Assembly (NCBI RefSeq): GCF_018446385.1
Contig: NC_056005.1
Span: forward strand, 40,739,461-40,803,460
Direction: 5' to 3'
Origin: Zingiber officinale
Lineage: Eukaryota; Streptophyta; Magnoliopsida; Zingiberales; Zingiberaceae
Length of the DNA: 64,000 nt
Made by a program: the position numbers and the translations under genes. Position 1 is the stretch's first letter. Each line of letters starts with the position of its first letter. The notes under the pieces are model-generated. The model ran no database searches. It saw nothing but the letters and a program-made list of their open reading frames with translations, and was not told the DNA's origin. Below are positions 12,610 to 24,324 of this stretch, one piece after another.

Positions 12610-13960
12610 ATTTGGCGCCGTCGTGGGAGCTCCCGCATCCGAACGGGAGCGATGAACGAGGCGCGACAACACACTTGACGCTCTGGTCGAGATGAGGGCC
12701 GCCAAACTTGTGGAGCAAAAATAAAAAGCATCAGCCGAGCGGCCGGAGCAACAAGCAACATCTGCGTCGGGTGGCCGAGCGGGAGCACCTCAAGCCACCG
12801 TCGCATTCCCTCAGGCACTCTTTGTAACGCACCCGCTCACAGGGAGCAAGGATCTTCATCTGATGAGCCTCCCGTTCGGGTTCATAGGAAGGGCAAAACC
12901 CTCCAAGCAGACGCTTCTCCCGAGCAGAAGCACCGACTGCCACAGTTCCATTTCCCTCAAAAGCAGATACTTCATCTCCCGAATTCGACTTATAGCAAGC
13001 CCCTCCTTCTGGAACCTCAAGAGCGGGAGTTTGATGTCAGGCGATGAATCGACCGCATACGAGGAAGTTGGGTGGACAAGCCGCCGAGCGGATGAAGAGG
13101 GATTGGCACTTGGATCCACCATGAAGCACAAATTATCTCTAGCCTGTCCGGGGCAGGGCGAGAGGTGCACCAATAGAATATGTGCTGTATATTTTCCGTT
13201 TGGTTGTATATTTGAAATGTAGAAGGCAAAATGTTATAATGTGCGCAATTGGAATTATTGGCCGAGCGGCCTATCTTCATGGTGCATAAGATACGAGCCA
13301 AGCGCTCTTGGCTCGATGAAGAAGGCCTCGAGCCGTTCGGCTGGAGGTATAGTATCCGAGCCCGGCGCTCGCTGACGAAGGCTCGTGGAGCAATGGGAGC
13401 AGAAGGCTCAAGTAAAAGGATAAAGCAGCAGGCCGCCTCCATCTCTGGTAGGCCGAGCGGCCATGGAGGACCGACCGGGAAGTTTCGCCATCCTCCTGGC
13501 CTTAGATAAATTTCGACGAAGTACATTGTATCCACCTCACCCCACGGGTATTCGGAAGTTGAGAAATTGCGTTAGATCTTATGCTGATCGGCAGGTTAGT
13601 TTTTCAGATATAGTTTCTTTCAGGAGTAGAATTCATCATAATTTTCCGAACGAAGGCCTCGCGTCGTTCGGCCGGAGGTAAATGGGTCGAGCCAAGCGCT
13701 CGAGGATCGAAGACCCAGTACCTTCCGGACGGAGGTAAATTATCCGAGCCAAAATGCTCGACGAAGCAGACCCTGAGCCGTTCGGCCAGGAGTACGTTCT
13801 CCAAGCTGGGTGAAAGGGGCATATGGATTATCCGAGCCAAGCGCCCGAATAGTGAAGGCCTCCCAGCCGATTGGATTCGCAAGCAAATGACACGTGCCGT
13901 TCGGTCGGGCACAAAGACTGTTCAAGCGCAAGATAAGTTATGAAGGCCAAGGTCGCTCGA
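12610..13960 (+). other. Element D leader and diverged repeats
   Basis: 12610-13220 starts with the primer site and holds a decayed gag-leader-like stretch with stops. 13260-13960 holds imperfect repeats of roughly 80-100 bases around the phrases GAAGGCCTCGAGCCGTTCGG and CGAGCCAAGCGCTCGA, seen near 13290, 13350, 13655, 13690, 13770 and 13840. No gene is supported. Confidence 0.55.
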
Positions 13961-13969
13961 CCTGGTAAG

Positions 13970-15110
13970 GAGTTAGCCTTAAAGGCCGTCTAGCCCAGAC
14001 GTTAAACCGTAGAGCCGCGCCGACCGGCTATAAATATCCGCGCCGACGAGCTCCGTCGTTAAAGATCGAGAGACGAGCCGGCGTCTATAAACCCTCCGAG
14101 CGGTTAAAGATCAAGAGCCGCGCCGACGGGCTATAAATACCCGCGCCGACGAGCTCGTCGTTAAAGATCGAGAGCCGCGCCGACCGGCTATAAATATCCG
14201 ACGAGCTCCGTCATTAAAGATCGAGACCGGCCGGCTATAAACAACCGCCGTCGAGCACGTTAAAGATCGAGAGGAGGCGTCTATAAACTCGAGGCGGAAG
14301 ACCGACGAGCTCCGTCGTTAAAGATCGAGAGCCGCGCCGACCGGCCCGCGCCGTCTAGCCAGACGTTAAACCGTAGCCGCGGCGACCGGCTATAAATATC
14401 CGCGAGCTCCGTCGTTAAAAATCGAGGCGACGGTAAAAACCGACGAGCTCCGTCATTAAAGATCGAGAGCCGCGCCGACCGGCTATAAATAACCGCGCCG
14501 TCGAGCACCGACGTTAAAGATCAAGAGACGAGCCGGCGTCTATAAACGTCCGAGCGGAAGACCGACGAGCTCCGTCGTTAAAGATCGAGAGCCGCGCCGA
14601 CCGGCTATAAATAACCGCGCCATCGAGCACCGACGTTAAAGATCAAGAGACGAGCCGGCATCTATAAACTATCCGAGCGGAAGACCGACGAGATCCGTCG
14701 TTAAAGATCTAGAGCCGCGCCGACCGGCTATAAATATCCGCGCCGACGAGCTCCGTCGTTAAAGATCGAGAGCCGCGCCGACCGGCTATAAATATCCGCG
14801 CCGATGAGCTCCGTCGTTAAAGATCGAGGCACGACCGGCTATAAATAACCGGCCGTCGAGCGTTAAAGATCGAGAGAAGCCGGCGACGCGTTTCGAAGGA
14901 AGACCGACGACGTCGTTAAACATCGAGCCGCGCCGGCTATAAATAACGCACCGCGAGCTCCGTCGTTAAAGATCGAGAGCCGGCGTCTATAAACTCTCCG
15001 GCAGACCGTCTAGCCAGACGTTAAACCGTAGAGCCGCACCGACGAGCTCCGTCGTTAAAAATCGAGAACCGCGCCGATTGTCTATAAACATCCGCGCGAC
15101 GAGCATTCGC
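13970..15110. repeat. 58-bp tandem array inside element D
   Basis: Full units start TAAAGATCGAGAGCCGCGCC and continue through CGGCTATAAATA to CGACGAGCTCCGTCGT. Intact neighbours start at 14702, 14760 and 14818, giving a 58-bp period. Other units are shortened to about 45-55 bases by internal deletions, and a CGTCTAGCCAGACGTTAAACCG phrase-type variant recurs near 13985, 14350 and 15005. Such arrays in Tat elements are a known source of satellite DNA. Confidence 0.85.
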
Positions 15111-15689
15111 AAAAACTAAATTGTTTAAGTCCGATCGGCCGTCGGTTTGCCAATACTTCGCATTCAAACAGTATAGCCAAGCGCTAAACGATTTCGAGGA
15201 AAACGAGTCAATTGATTAACCTGATCGGTTGTCTAGTGGGAGACACGTATAGCTTAACTGACTCTACAAATGAGCACCAAACAGACAGTAAATATTCCTC
15301 CGATGGGAATCGAAGGGTAGTCTTGACGGTCGGGTGGCCGGCCGACACTTCCTCAGCCGCAGTCGCCTGGCCCGAGAACTCCCCTATGGTTGAAGTCTCG
15401 CCCAACCGTCGTAAGCGACGACGAGTCAGTGGAGGAGAGCCAGAGGGCTGTGCGGTGGGCGAGGCCACGGGGGTCCTGATCTGCGACGGCGTGCGACTGG
15501 GCGAAGCGACCTCGATCGGCTCCTGGGGTTCGCCTTCTTGGGTCGGCGGGAGGCTGGGGTCTCTACGACGTTTTCGCCGAACTTCCCGTGGTGAATCCCC
15601 GGCCTGGGGAACTCCCAGCTCGGCCGGGGCAGAGGAAACAGGATCCGCCTCAACTTCTGTTGAAGGGCGGACTGCGTCCCCCCCTCTCC
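15111..15689. other. Element D spacer between tandem array and antisense ORF
   Basis: Mixed sequence. The 15300-15690 part is GC-rich and probably contains the frame-broken C-terminal end of the antisense ORF (basic, Arg/Pro-rich in the minus frame ending at 15426). Overlapping plus-strand frames look like shadows. Confidence 0.35.
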
Positions 15690-16542
15690 TGTAGCTGCCG
15701 GGCGGCTGGGGATTAGACCCCGCTCGGCGAGTTCTTTTTTGGTAGCCGCCTCAATCTCCACGGCCTTCAACTTCAGATGATCGGTGGCCTTGGAGCGCCA
15801 CATGACTTCAGCTGTAATGGAAGAAATTAAAATCAGTTAGACAAAAAAGGCGAAGAGAGTAAAAAGTCCTTACTCATGCGGTAGGGGAGATTGGCCCGAA
15901 CGGGAGATAATCCGAAAATATACAACACCCCCTTGAGAAGCAACTGGTCGATTTTGTACCGCTGACCGGACAACCAGTTCACCGCATGAAGGTAGGCCGG
16001 ATTGCTTCTGAATTTTCCGACCTCCGGCTGGGTCGGCACATTGGTTGAATGCTGGCCGCTCGGGAAGTCGTATGTAGAAGAAGAACTCCTTCCAGTGCTT
16101 GTTAGAGGTCAGCATATTATCAAAAAATTTAAAGCCTATTCTACTTTGGAAAATGAAAGTGCCCAGCTCGGATTGTTTGGGATAGAAGAAGAAGTGGAAT
16201 ATTTTGGGGTCAAGTGGGATACTGTGCAGCTTAAAGAGGACAACCACCCCGCTCAGGAGGCACAAGTTGGCCGAGCGGGATGCGGAAATAATTACAAACC
16301 TCCAAAATAAAGGGATGGGTAGGAAATCTAAGGCCGCCCTGGAATTGGTCCAGAAAAAAACAAATGGTACCGATCGGCGGGTTATGGGGCCGGTCGGCCG
16401 AGTCGGCTATAACTATTTCATAGTCATCAGGGATCCCATACGTCCGAACAAGACGACGAGCGCCCTCTTCATCAAACCGACTCTCCATGGTCATGTACCA
16501 AGGGCCATGAACATCCACAGTGGGTACGGAAGTGCTTGTCAT
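15690..16542 (-). pseudogene. Antisense ORF of Tat element D ('putative gypsy-type transposon' family, PF04195-like)
   Basis: The minus strand from about 16542 encodes MTSTSVPTVDVHGPWYMTM, YGIPDDYEIVIADS and GLRFPTHPFILEVCNYF. A frame change near 16250 leads to LLSGVVVLFKLHSIPLDPKI and SNKHWKEFFFYIRLPERPAF, and another near 16050 leads to NPAYLHAVNWLSGQRYKI. A 62-base intron with GT and AG ends (15873 to 15812) leads to TEVMWRSKATDHLKLKAVEI. The order and wording match the plant family annotated as putative gypsy-type transposase (PF04195), found antisense in Tat-lineage retrotransposons. The role of that protein is not established. This copy has at least two frameshifts and is not functional as it stands. 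It lies opposite to the LTR transcription direction. Confidence 0.75.
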
Positions 16543-17218
16543 GACTGAAGTATCAAGAAAAAGAAAGAAGGAAGCCGAAGGAAACTCGGAAATGGAGGAC
16601 AGATAAGAGTTCGCAAGCAAGGGAACGAAAGGAGTTCCACTCGAAAGGGAAAGGCCGAACGAAAGGAAGGGAGAAGCTTACTGAGGAAAGGTGAACGGAG
16701 AAGATCACCAGAAAGCCGAAAACCACCGAGAGGCGAGAGCTAGGACAACCGGAATGAAGCAGCCGCGGGCACCTTCGACGGAGGATGGGCGATGAAACAG
16801 AGAAATGCGGCGTAAGGGCGGAGACGAAGGCTTTATGCGAACGAGGCTGGTCGACCTCGTCCGTCGGATGCAGGTCACGAGAGACGAGGTCATCATCTAA
16901 CCGTCCATTTCAAAGTAACCGCGTCCCATCGTACGGATCATCACCGCCACACAAGAAGAGCCACGTGGCGCTCTGTCACCAGGCGCAATTAATGCGCCCA
17001 TACCGCGTATGCTTCGACTTAATGGAAAGGATTTGCACGATTTTCGAGAAGATTTAGACAAGCAAACATCCACGCTGGACGCCAAGACATCCAGAACGAA
17101 GAGCCGAGCGGATGATGAGTTATGAGGGCCGAACGGCTCTAGGTATATCATAAGCGGCGGTAAGGCGACGACCGCCCGTTCGGACACATTGCCTCCTTAG
17201 ACTTGAAGAGGAGGCAAG

Positions 17219-17895
17219 TGATCCGGCAAGAATGGGGACCCCATTTAGCGATCAACGCCGCGAGAGGCCAAAGGCCTTGGCGAGCGGATAAGGGCGACGA
17301 CCTGAAGCTTCGGCGGAAGCAATACACCCGCCGGTCGGGTTCGAGCCTCATGATGAGCAGTAGGAAAGGCGAAGCGAGGGCCTTTCCGAAGGAATAAAAC
17401 ATCACCCGAGAGCACATGACCAGAAGCCCCGCGGATCACACCCGATCGCCCGACCGGTCGGATGATCGACGGGGAGTAAGAAAAGGCAAGGATAGAAACA
17501 TCTTGACGGCGGATGATATACGGGATCTTAGGACATCATCAAGCGTCCCATCAAAGGCGTGCTCCGTCCCATCAAAGACGTGCTCGTCTTCGCGAAGTCG
17601 TGCAAGCTCCTCGACAAACCCATACGGTATGGGTTGAGGACACGGTGTGTGCCTCGGTATATGTACATCGACCTCCGAAGTCTATATAAGGCCTCCACTT
17701 CTTCAACCGGAGGTACGCGAGTCTTCATCCGGCAACCACTTTCATCTATTCCTTCGCCTGACTTGAGCGTCGGAGGGCCGTCGCCGGGACACCCCTCCCG
17801 GCTCGGTTTTGTTGCAGGTTCGCCGTAGCACTCGAGGATCCAGTAGGGAGCGCCACGTCCCCAGCGTTCGTTGACCCCTGGTTCGGACAGGATCA
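17219..17895 (+). repeat. Element D 3' LTR
   Basis: 677 bp, partner of 11852-12609. It is shorter by 81 bases because of many small deletions confined almost entirely to the part upstream of the TATA box at 17682. Confidence 0.9.
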
Positions 17896-18913
17896 ATATG
17901 AATGACTAAAATATTTAGCATGCATCACTCGGTAACTCCCTCACTCTAAACTTCCTCCAAATTATAGTTATGATTTCTTTGAGATAATAAAAAAAAGTTA
18001 AATCTGGGGGAATGTATATATTTTGGATTGTTAGTTTAGTTCTTGTCGATGTTTTGGATTCGAATAGAAGCACCTATGCACGCTTTGTCCATTAAGCAAT
18101 ATTTTGATGTGTGTAGTATCAATGCTATCATGTGGATGCATTTTCTCATTTTTGGTGATTCATGTTTTCTTATCTAGTAGTAAAATTTTATAGAAGCAAT
18201 GTTGAGTTAATTTTTGTTTCACCATATGCATACTTGACAGTTTGACAATTACACTTCACTTTTGATTTGTTCCCAAAAGGTTAATTTAGTATTACATAGT
18301 CATGATTCATTTTTGTTAGACTAGTACCATAGTGATCATAAGTGACCCTTTCCCCATATTTTAGTTACTGGATCATGCTCTATTTGTGATAACTTATTTG
18401 GAAAGATCAAACTCCCAAGTGAGAGAAAAAGAAAAGAAAATAAAAGAAGATATTTGAGATGCAATAAAATATTTGAGTGAAAAAAAAATGGAAAGAGCAA
18501 TAATGGGATAAAAAAATAATTGTCATGGGTGTAAATGATTATATGTTCCTTTGAGACTGAGTTAGATTACTGGAAAAGTATTTATCCATTCCTCTCAATA
18601 CTGAGTATACCTTTGAGACTTGTGTTGGGAAGAGTGGAAGAACCTCACGTATGGAAGGTGTGCCTAATGCTGGAAACTTTGGGAACATATTGAATGACCA
18701 CTTGATTAAGTAGGAATTCGAGACCCTAGGGAAAAACCATGCACTGTGCACTTAACTAGCTTGTAGGATTGGTAAAATGAATTGAGTACCCTTGCTTTAA
18801 GACGATACTACTGGATAGGATTAGATGATTTTATTGAAGTTAGGATAGTGTTATTCACATGCTTTCTATATTGTATTTGCTTGAAGACAAGCAAAGATTT
18901 GGTCTGGAGAACT

Positions 18914-20583
18914 TGATAAGTGTGAAGTATAAAGAGTTTTCATCATGTTTTCATGCTACATTTGACCTACTTTGGCATGCATGATTTGTGATATCTTGAT
19001 TCTATGCTTCGTTTTCATGTTTTATTACTCCTAGATACTGCTATCATGAATTTTGGTTGACAGGAGCAAAGGTTAGAGCGAAACATGGAGCAAAGGTGAT
19101 AAGGGGAGAAGCTCTTCTCTGCCAAGGGCAATCGTGCCAGTGGCACGAGCTGTGCCACATTTGGCCGCCTCACCATGGTTGCCCATGCCCAGTGGCATGG
19201 GCCATGGCCCATTAGATCTGCTGATCTGCTCCTCAACGGTTGACATGGACGCCCATGCCCAGCAACATAGCCTGTGTCAGGCAACCGTCTTAAGTGTCTA
19301 TATAAGGGGACTCACTCGACTGGATTAGGGATCTAGGACCAGATTACTTCTTCCTCCTCCTTAGAGGGGGTTTCCCCCTCTAGAGGAAACCCTAGAGCAC
19401 TTATTTTCATCAACTCTGACGATCCACACACTTCCGGTGCAAGGGAACCACTCCTAAGATACTAAAAATCTTATCCCTAACCATATCTTTGTTTTTAATC
19501 TCTATTTTGATAAGTATGAATACTTTTATTAGTGTCTTTGGTTTGTAATTTCCTTACAATGGAGTAATTCTCTTGATTCTAAGATGTAGGGAGTATCCCT
19601 TTTGATATGTGAACATCTTTTCATTTAATTTATATGTTTGCATATTTCTTGTTTGATGAAATATATGTTTATGGTCCGGGTCTACAGTATTAACATGATC
19701 TTGATGCCAAAATCATGAGATTTGTATTCCACAAGGGTTTGGGGATGAACCGAAAAGAGAACTCAACCCTTTGACTTGTAGAAAATTGAGATGCAGAGAG
19801 TCAGATATGAAAGTGCAACCAGTATGCCACGAGGAACCTAAGTTGTCATAGAGCTTAATGGATCAAACCTAATTTGTTGTCACACAGTAGGAAACATGGT
19901 TAATTAGAGGGCAAGAGATCTTGTGAGAGGGTCCCCCTAGGTTTCAATCACTAGTTACAATCCTTCCAAAAGTAGACAATGATTAGGGTTGATACACGGT
20001 TGTAGAAGTAAAAGTTCACATCGGATACCATAGGATGATCTACCTACATAAATACCCATTGAGGATAGGAAACTAAATATAGATTAGGTGTTTACTTTGG
20101 GTGAAACCAAAGTCCTAAAATTCCATTACCACTGCCTCTTTCTGTGATCTCTCTTCTTTCTAATCTAGATATCTTTATCTTCCTTCTACGATCTCTCTAT
20201 CTTATGATTTAGATCACTCTACCTTCCTTCTATGATCTCTATGCCTTTTGAGTTAGATCACTCACTGATTCCTACTTTGATCACTCTGCCTTCTCTCCAT
20301 GATCATCTCTATCTTCCATTGGGATCTTACTGCCTTCTCTCATGATCTAATTGATTTATACTTTGATTTCTTTGCCTTCTTTCGGTAATCTTCTCTCCAT
20401 CTCTCTCTCTCACTCTCTCTCTCTCAACTCCAGTTTCTTCCTTGCTTTAGTGACACATATAAACCCTTGATTGTCTAGATAACCTATTTTGCAATTCTTA
20501 CTAGTACTTGATTTATAGCTCTTGTGGAATCGATATATTTTATTACTTGAAACATCTCCGTGCACTTGTGGATTTGCCACACA
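18914..20583 (+). repeat. Athila-like element A 3' LTR
   Basis: Starts TGATAAGTGTGAAG after a purine tract and ends TTTGCCACACA, matching the 5' LTR end at 10700. The TATA motif TATATAAG is at about 19299-19306. The TGGCACGAGC/GTGCC phrase cluster near 19130-19270 is typical of this LTR family. Full length is about 1670 bp. Confidence 0.85.
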
Positions 20584-22105
20584 ACAATATTCTAGTTTTA
20601 AAATTATCAATCACATACTCAATACCCATTTTATCCCTCCTCTCATTCGGCGAATCAATTGTTATAGTATGTAGTAATAGATTTAGACATATTTTTTTTA
20701 AACGATTAAAAATCTTCTTTGATCCAAAATTTGCTACTCTCAATATGGTCTATCAAATTGATATTTGAGCGTACAAATATAATTAGGATAACTAGAAGAG
20801 CACAAAAGACCTTGTTCTATGTCATTCCGAGCTCTCTAGATCCATCAACCAATTTCAGCCAAAATCAGTTAATAGACCTAGAGAGCTTGGAACGACATAG
20901 ATCCAAGTCATATGTATTTGTCTAGTTCTCCTAATTATATCTATACCCTCAAATATCAATTTAGCATACCATATTAGGAGTAGTAATTTTTTGAACACAA
21001 ATTAAATTTTATAATAAAAAATGTTTAATTGATTACTAAAGTGTAGCAATTGATTCCATATGTTTCTATGATTATGAACAAAAACTTTAATCAATTGCTA
21101 CAATGTAACAATCTATTAAAATCTTTTTTTAATGATAAAAAAAATCTGATTTGTGTTAAAAAAAACACTACTCACAATATAGTGTGCCAAATTAATGTTT
21201 AAGGGTATGGATATAATCAAGAGAACTAGATGAACACATATGACTTGGTTCCATGTTATTATGAGTTCTTTAAGTCCAAGAGCCAATTTTGGTTGAAATC
21301 AACTAATATACTTAGAGAGCTCGAAATGATATGGAATTAAATCCTATGTATTCGTCTAGTTCTTCTAATTATATCCATATCCTCAAATATCAACTTGACA
21401 TATTATATTGAGAGTAATGATTTTTTAAACATGAATAAAATTTTTTAATCTATTTCTATAGTGTAGTAATTGATTTGACATGTTTCTAATCATGAATAGT
21501 AACTTTAATCAATTATTTTGCTGTAGCAATTGATTACTTTTTTTAATAATTAAAAAATTTCATTCATGTTCAAAAAATCACTGCTCTTAATATAGTTTAT
21601 CAAATTTATGTTTGAAGACATGGAGATATCAGGGGAACTAGACAAATATATATGATTTGGTTTCATGTCATTATGAGCTCTTTAGGTTCATTAACTAATT
21701 TTAATCGATATCGGTAGATGAACCTAGAGAGCCCATAATGACATGGAATCAAGTCCTGCGTGTTCGTCTAGTTCTCCTTATTATATTCATACCCTCAAAC
21801 ATTAATTTGATACACTATATTAAGAGCAATATTTTTTTTTAATATGAATAATATTTTTTTATCGATTGTAGCAATCAATTAAAACCTTTTTTAATGATTA
21901 AAACAAATCTAATCTATATTTAAAAAATCACTACTCTTAATATAGTATGCCAAATTGATGTAGAATATGCATATAATCAATAGAACTAGATGAATATATA
22001 TGACTTAGTTTCATGTCATTTTGAGTTATTTTAGGTCCATCAGTCGATTTTCGTCGAAACCGTATGATAGACCTAGAGAGTTCGGAATGACATGTATGGA
22101 ATAAG
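20584..22105. repeat. Tandem array of fold-back units (about 0.35-0.43 kb)
   Basis: The phrase GAACTAGATGAACACATATG or close variants begins near 20790, 21222, 21635 and 21985. Each unit contains two imperfect hairpins. One has ATGTCATTATGAGCTCT on one arm and its complement (AGAGAGC...ATGACAT) on the other. The second has GTGTAGCAATTGAT facing ATCAATTGCTACA. AT-rich arms with CTCAATATAG/CTATATTGAG pieces link them. No terminal motif or ORF identifies it; it predates the LTR insertion starting at 22106. Confidence 0.65.
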
Positions 22106-22306
22106 TGTTGGTGCTAAAAGCACTAGCTAATTAAATTTGTATTTTGATATTGGCAAAGGTTCAAAGTTAAGGGTTATTGTGATATAATGAGATTAACTAA
22201 GTGTGAAGGAAAGTCCTAGTTGAGCTTAGGCAAAGAAGTCCTAATCAAGTGGATTCGACAAGAAGTCCTAGTCTAGTGGATTGGATAAAGAAGTCCTACT
22301 CGAGTG
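22106..22306 (+). mobile_element. Sirevirus-type LTR G, left part
   Basis: Starts TGTTGGTGCTAAAAGCAC and contains the AAGTCCTA phrases typical of these LTRs. It is split after 22306 by element F; the target duplication GAGTG is at 22302-22306. Confidence 0.65.
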
Positions 22307-24299
22307 TGTTGGGTTTTTCGGGCCGCGAAAACCGCGTTTTCGCGTCGCGGAAACCCCGAAAGCCCCAAAGTCAATGGATCCGTGCAAAGAAAAATTTCGA
22401 AAAACTACGAATACGAGTTTCTACCGAGATCTACTCCTAGATCTACATGAAAAAGGGTTATACCTTCGATGCGTGCCCTTTGTGAATCCCGCTCGTCCAA
22501 GGTACGCCGGATCTCGAGATTGTCAATGTAGACAATCCTCTAGAAGTATCCACACGAACAAGATGTATTCTCTAACACTCAAGGATGGAGAAGAGAGCAC
22601 CACAAGTGTGCTAGCACTTTCTAGGGCTCTCGGGTAGGATTTAAAAAAGGGAGAAAGGAGAGAAAGTAAAAGGAATCTCATACACTCCTCTAGGTACCCT
22701 CCTTTGTGACCTTCACTCCACCCTATTCTCTTGGAACTCAACTTACTCACCTTCACCTTGCTTGGAATCCACAGCAACAGCAGCAAAGGAGGAGGAAGAG
22801 AGCTAAGAAGGAAGAAGCATTCAACACCACAAAATCAATACCCCAAAATGAAACTCCTTTTTCTTTTATGTGGCCGGCCACACATGGGTAACTCCCCATT
22901 TAATGTGGACGACCACATTAAATGGAGGATTGTAACCTCTTGATCTCCCTTGATGATGTGGAGATGATGTGGCAAGGTTAGTCATGCCATGTAGGATGAG
23001 TCAACCTTCATGATGTGGCAATACATCAAGTCTAACTTGATGTTTCAACTTCCATTTGGTCACGTCAAAATTGACCAATTCTCTTCCTTGTTGAGTTAAA
23101 TCCAACCTTTGATTCAAGTCAATTTTAATTTAATGAATCTCAATTCATTAATATAAATTGACTCAATGAATCAAATTTAAATTAGACTCATTCAACAATT
23201 GAATCTAATTGAGTCTAACTCAATAAGTCTAATTTGAATTAATCTGAATCCAATCTTTGGTGCATCATATGAACCTAATCCAATTGGTTCATCATATGAA
23301 CCTAATCTCCATCCACTTGTTCTTTGTGTGTGACCCAATAGGTTCTTGTAACGTTGACAATGTTTCTAAACTCCTTTAGAAACATAAGCAATGAGCGGCA
23401 TCTAGCAATACATCATTGCTACCCAAGTTACAAGAATGTTGAGATCCAACATCATCTTGTGACTACTAATTGTGACTCCTCACAAAATATGACAAGTGTC
23501 CTTCTATCCTAGACATCTAGATTGATCAATATGAGGCATAGACCGTGTCATCCTCTAATCAATCTAAATCTTGAACTCCAAGTAGACACACTAAATCAAA
23601 TGAGCTCAATATCCTATATTGACTCATTTGGGCATGACCATGCACTTCGTGGTCTAACTCTATCAAGAATACCGATGTATCTCCCGTCATATAGGAGGGA
23701 TAGATCCCATCTACATCACTCACATCCCTCCGCATAATTTGTTACATACCCAGTAATTGCCTTTATGGTCCACCCAGTTACGGGTGACGTTTGACGAAAC
23801 CAAAGTACGTAATTCCTTATGTAGGGAACCATGGTGACTTCAGGTCTAAGGACTAGTAGTCATACTAATAGCCACATGAGAAAGTATATGACACTCATAT
23901 AACGATCCATGATACTTTCTCATAGCGGGTCATTCAGTATACATTCTCTAATGCATACCCATGTGTCAACTTGATATCTCTATATCCATGACTTGTGAGA
24001 TCAAGTCATCGAGTTGACCTACATGCTAGTCTTATTACATTAACATTGTCCCTGAATGTTAATACTCGACTAGGAATGATTAAGAGTAGTGTTCCCTATA
24101 TTATCTCACTATCGATTCAACCAATTGATTGATATAGGTAAGAACCTTCTACTCAAGGACGTTATTATACTTAGTTTATTTGGCACCAATATAAGTAAGT
24201 ATAACAACCAAAAACCAAATGCCTTTATTTATATAGAATATGATACAATAAATCCAAAATACAATCATCAAATGATTGACTTTAGGGCTCTAGCTAACA
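22307..24299 (-). repeat. Element F 3' LTR (left)
   Basis: 1993 bp. It ends TCTAGCTAACA next to the polypurine tract. It carries 38 bases at its outer (22307) end, including an inverted GGCCGCGAAAACCGCGTTTTCGCG-type palindrome, that are missing from the other LTR. The (T)GAATCAATT-rich region near 23100-23240 is common to both. Confidence 0.92.
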
Positions 24300-24324
24300 A
24301 TCTCCCACTAGCACTAGTGCCAAT

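Larger units (their letters stand above)
11852..17895 (+). mobile_element. Tat-like LTR retrotransposon D, non-autonomous
   Basis: The 5' LTR is 11852-12609 and the 3' LTR 17219-17895; both start TGATCCGGCA and end GATCA. Exact 5-bp target duplications ATATG flank the element (11847-11851 and 17896-17900). The primer site TGGCGCCGTCGTGGGAGC lies at 12613-12630, and a purine-rich tract (GAAGAGGAGGCAAG) precedes the 3' LTR. The interior has no gag-pol. It holds a short gag-leader-like stretch, diverged repeats, a 58-bp tandem array and an antisense ORF. These traits match the Tat (RIRE2/Ogre/Retand) branch of Ty3/gypsy, where antisense ORFs and tandem repeats are known. Confidence 0.88.
10701..18913 (+). 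mobile_element. Athila-like element A, internal region, interrupted by D
   Basis: Immediately after the LTR, 10710-10726 (TGACGCCATTACAGGGA) is a decayed form of the Athila-type tRNA-Asp primer site TGGCGCCGTTGCCGGGG. The left internal part (10727-11846) has two cysteine-rich remnants near 10895-11060 and a small ORF at 11163. The right part (17901-18913) is non-coding and ends in the characteristic GCTTGAAGACAAGCAAAGAT block and a purine tract before the 3' LTR. Integrase and reverse transcriptase are absent, so this is a gutted copy. Confidence 0.75.

Noticed and set aside
12356..13535. Many 60-170-codon frames on both strands
   Set aside because: GC-rich LTR and leader of element D; overlapping shadows with no conserved motif.
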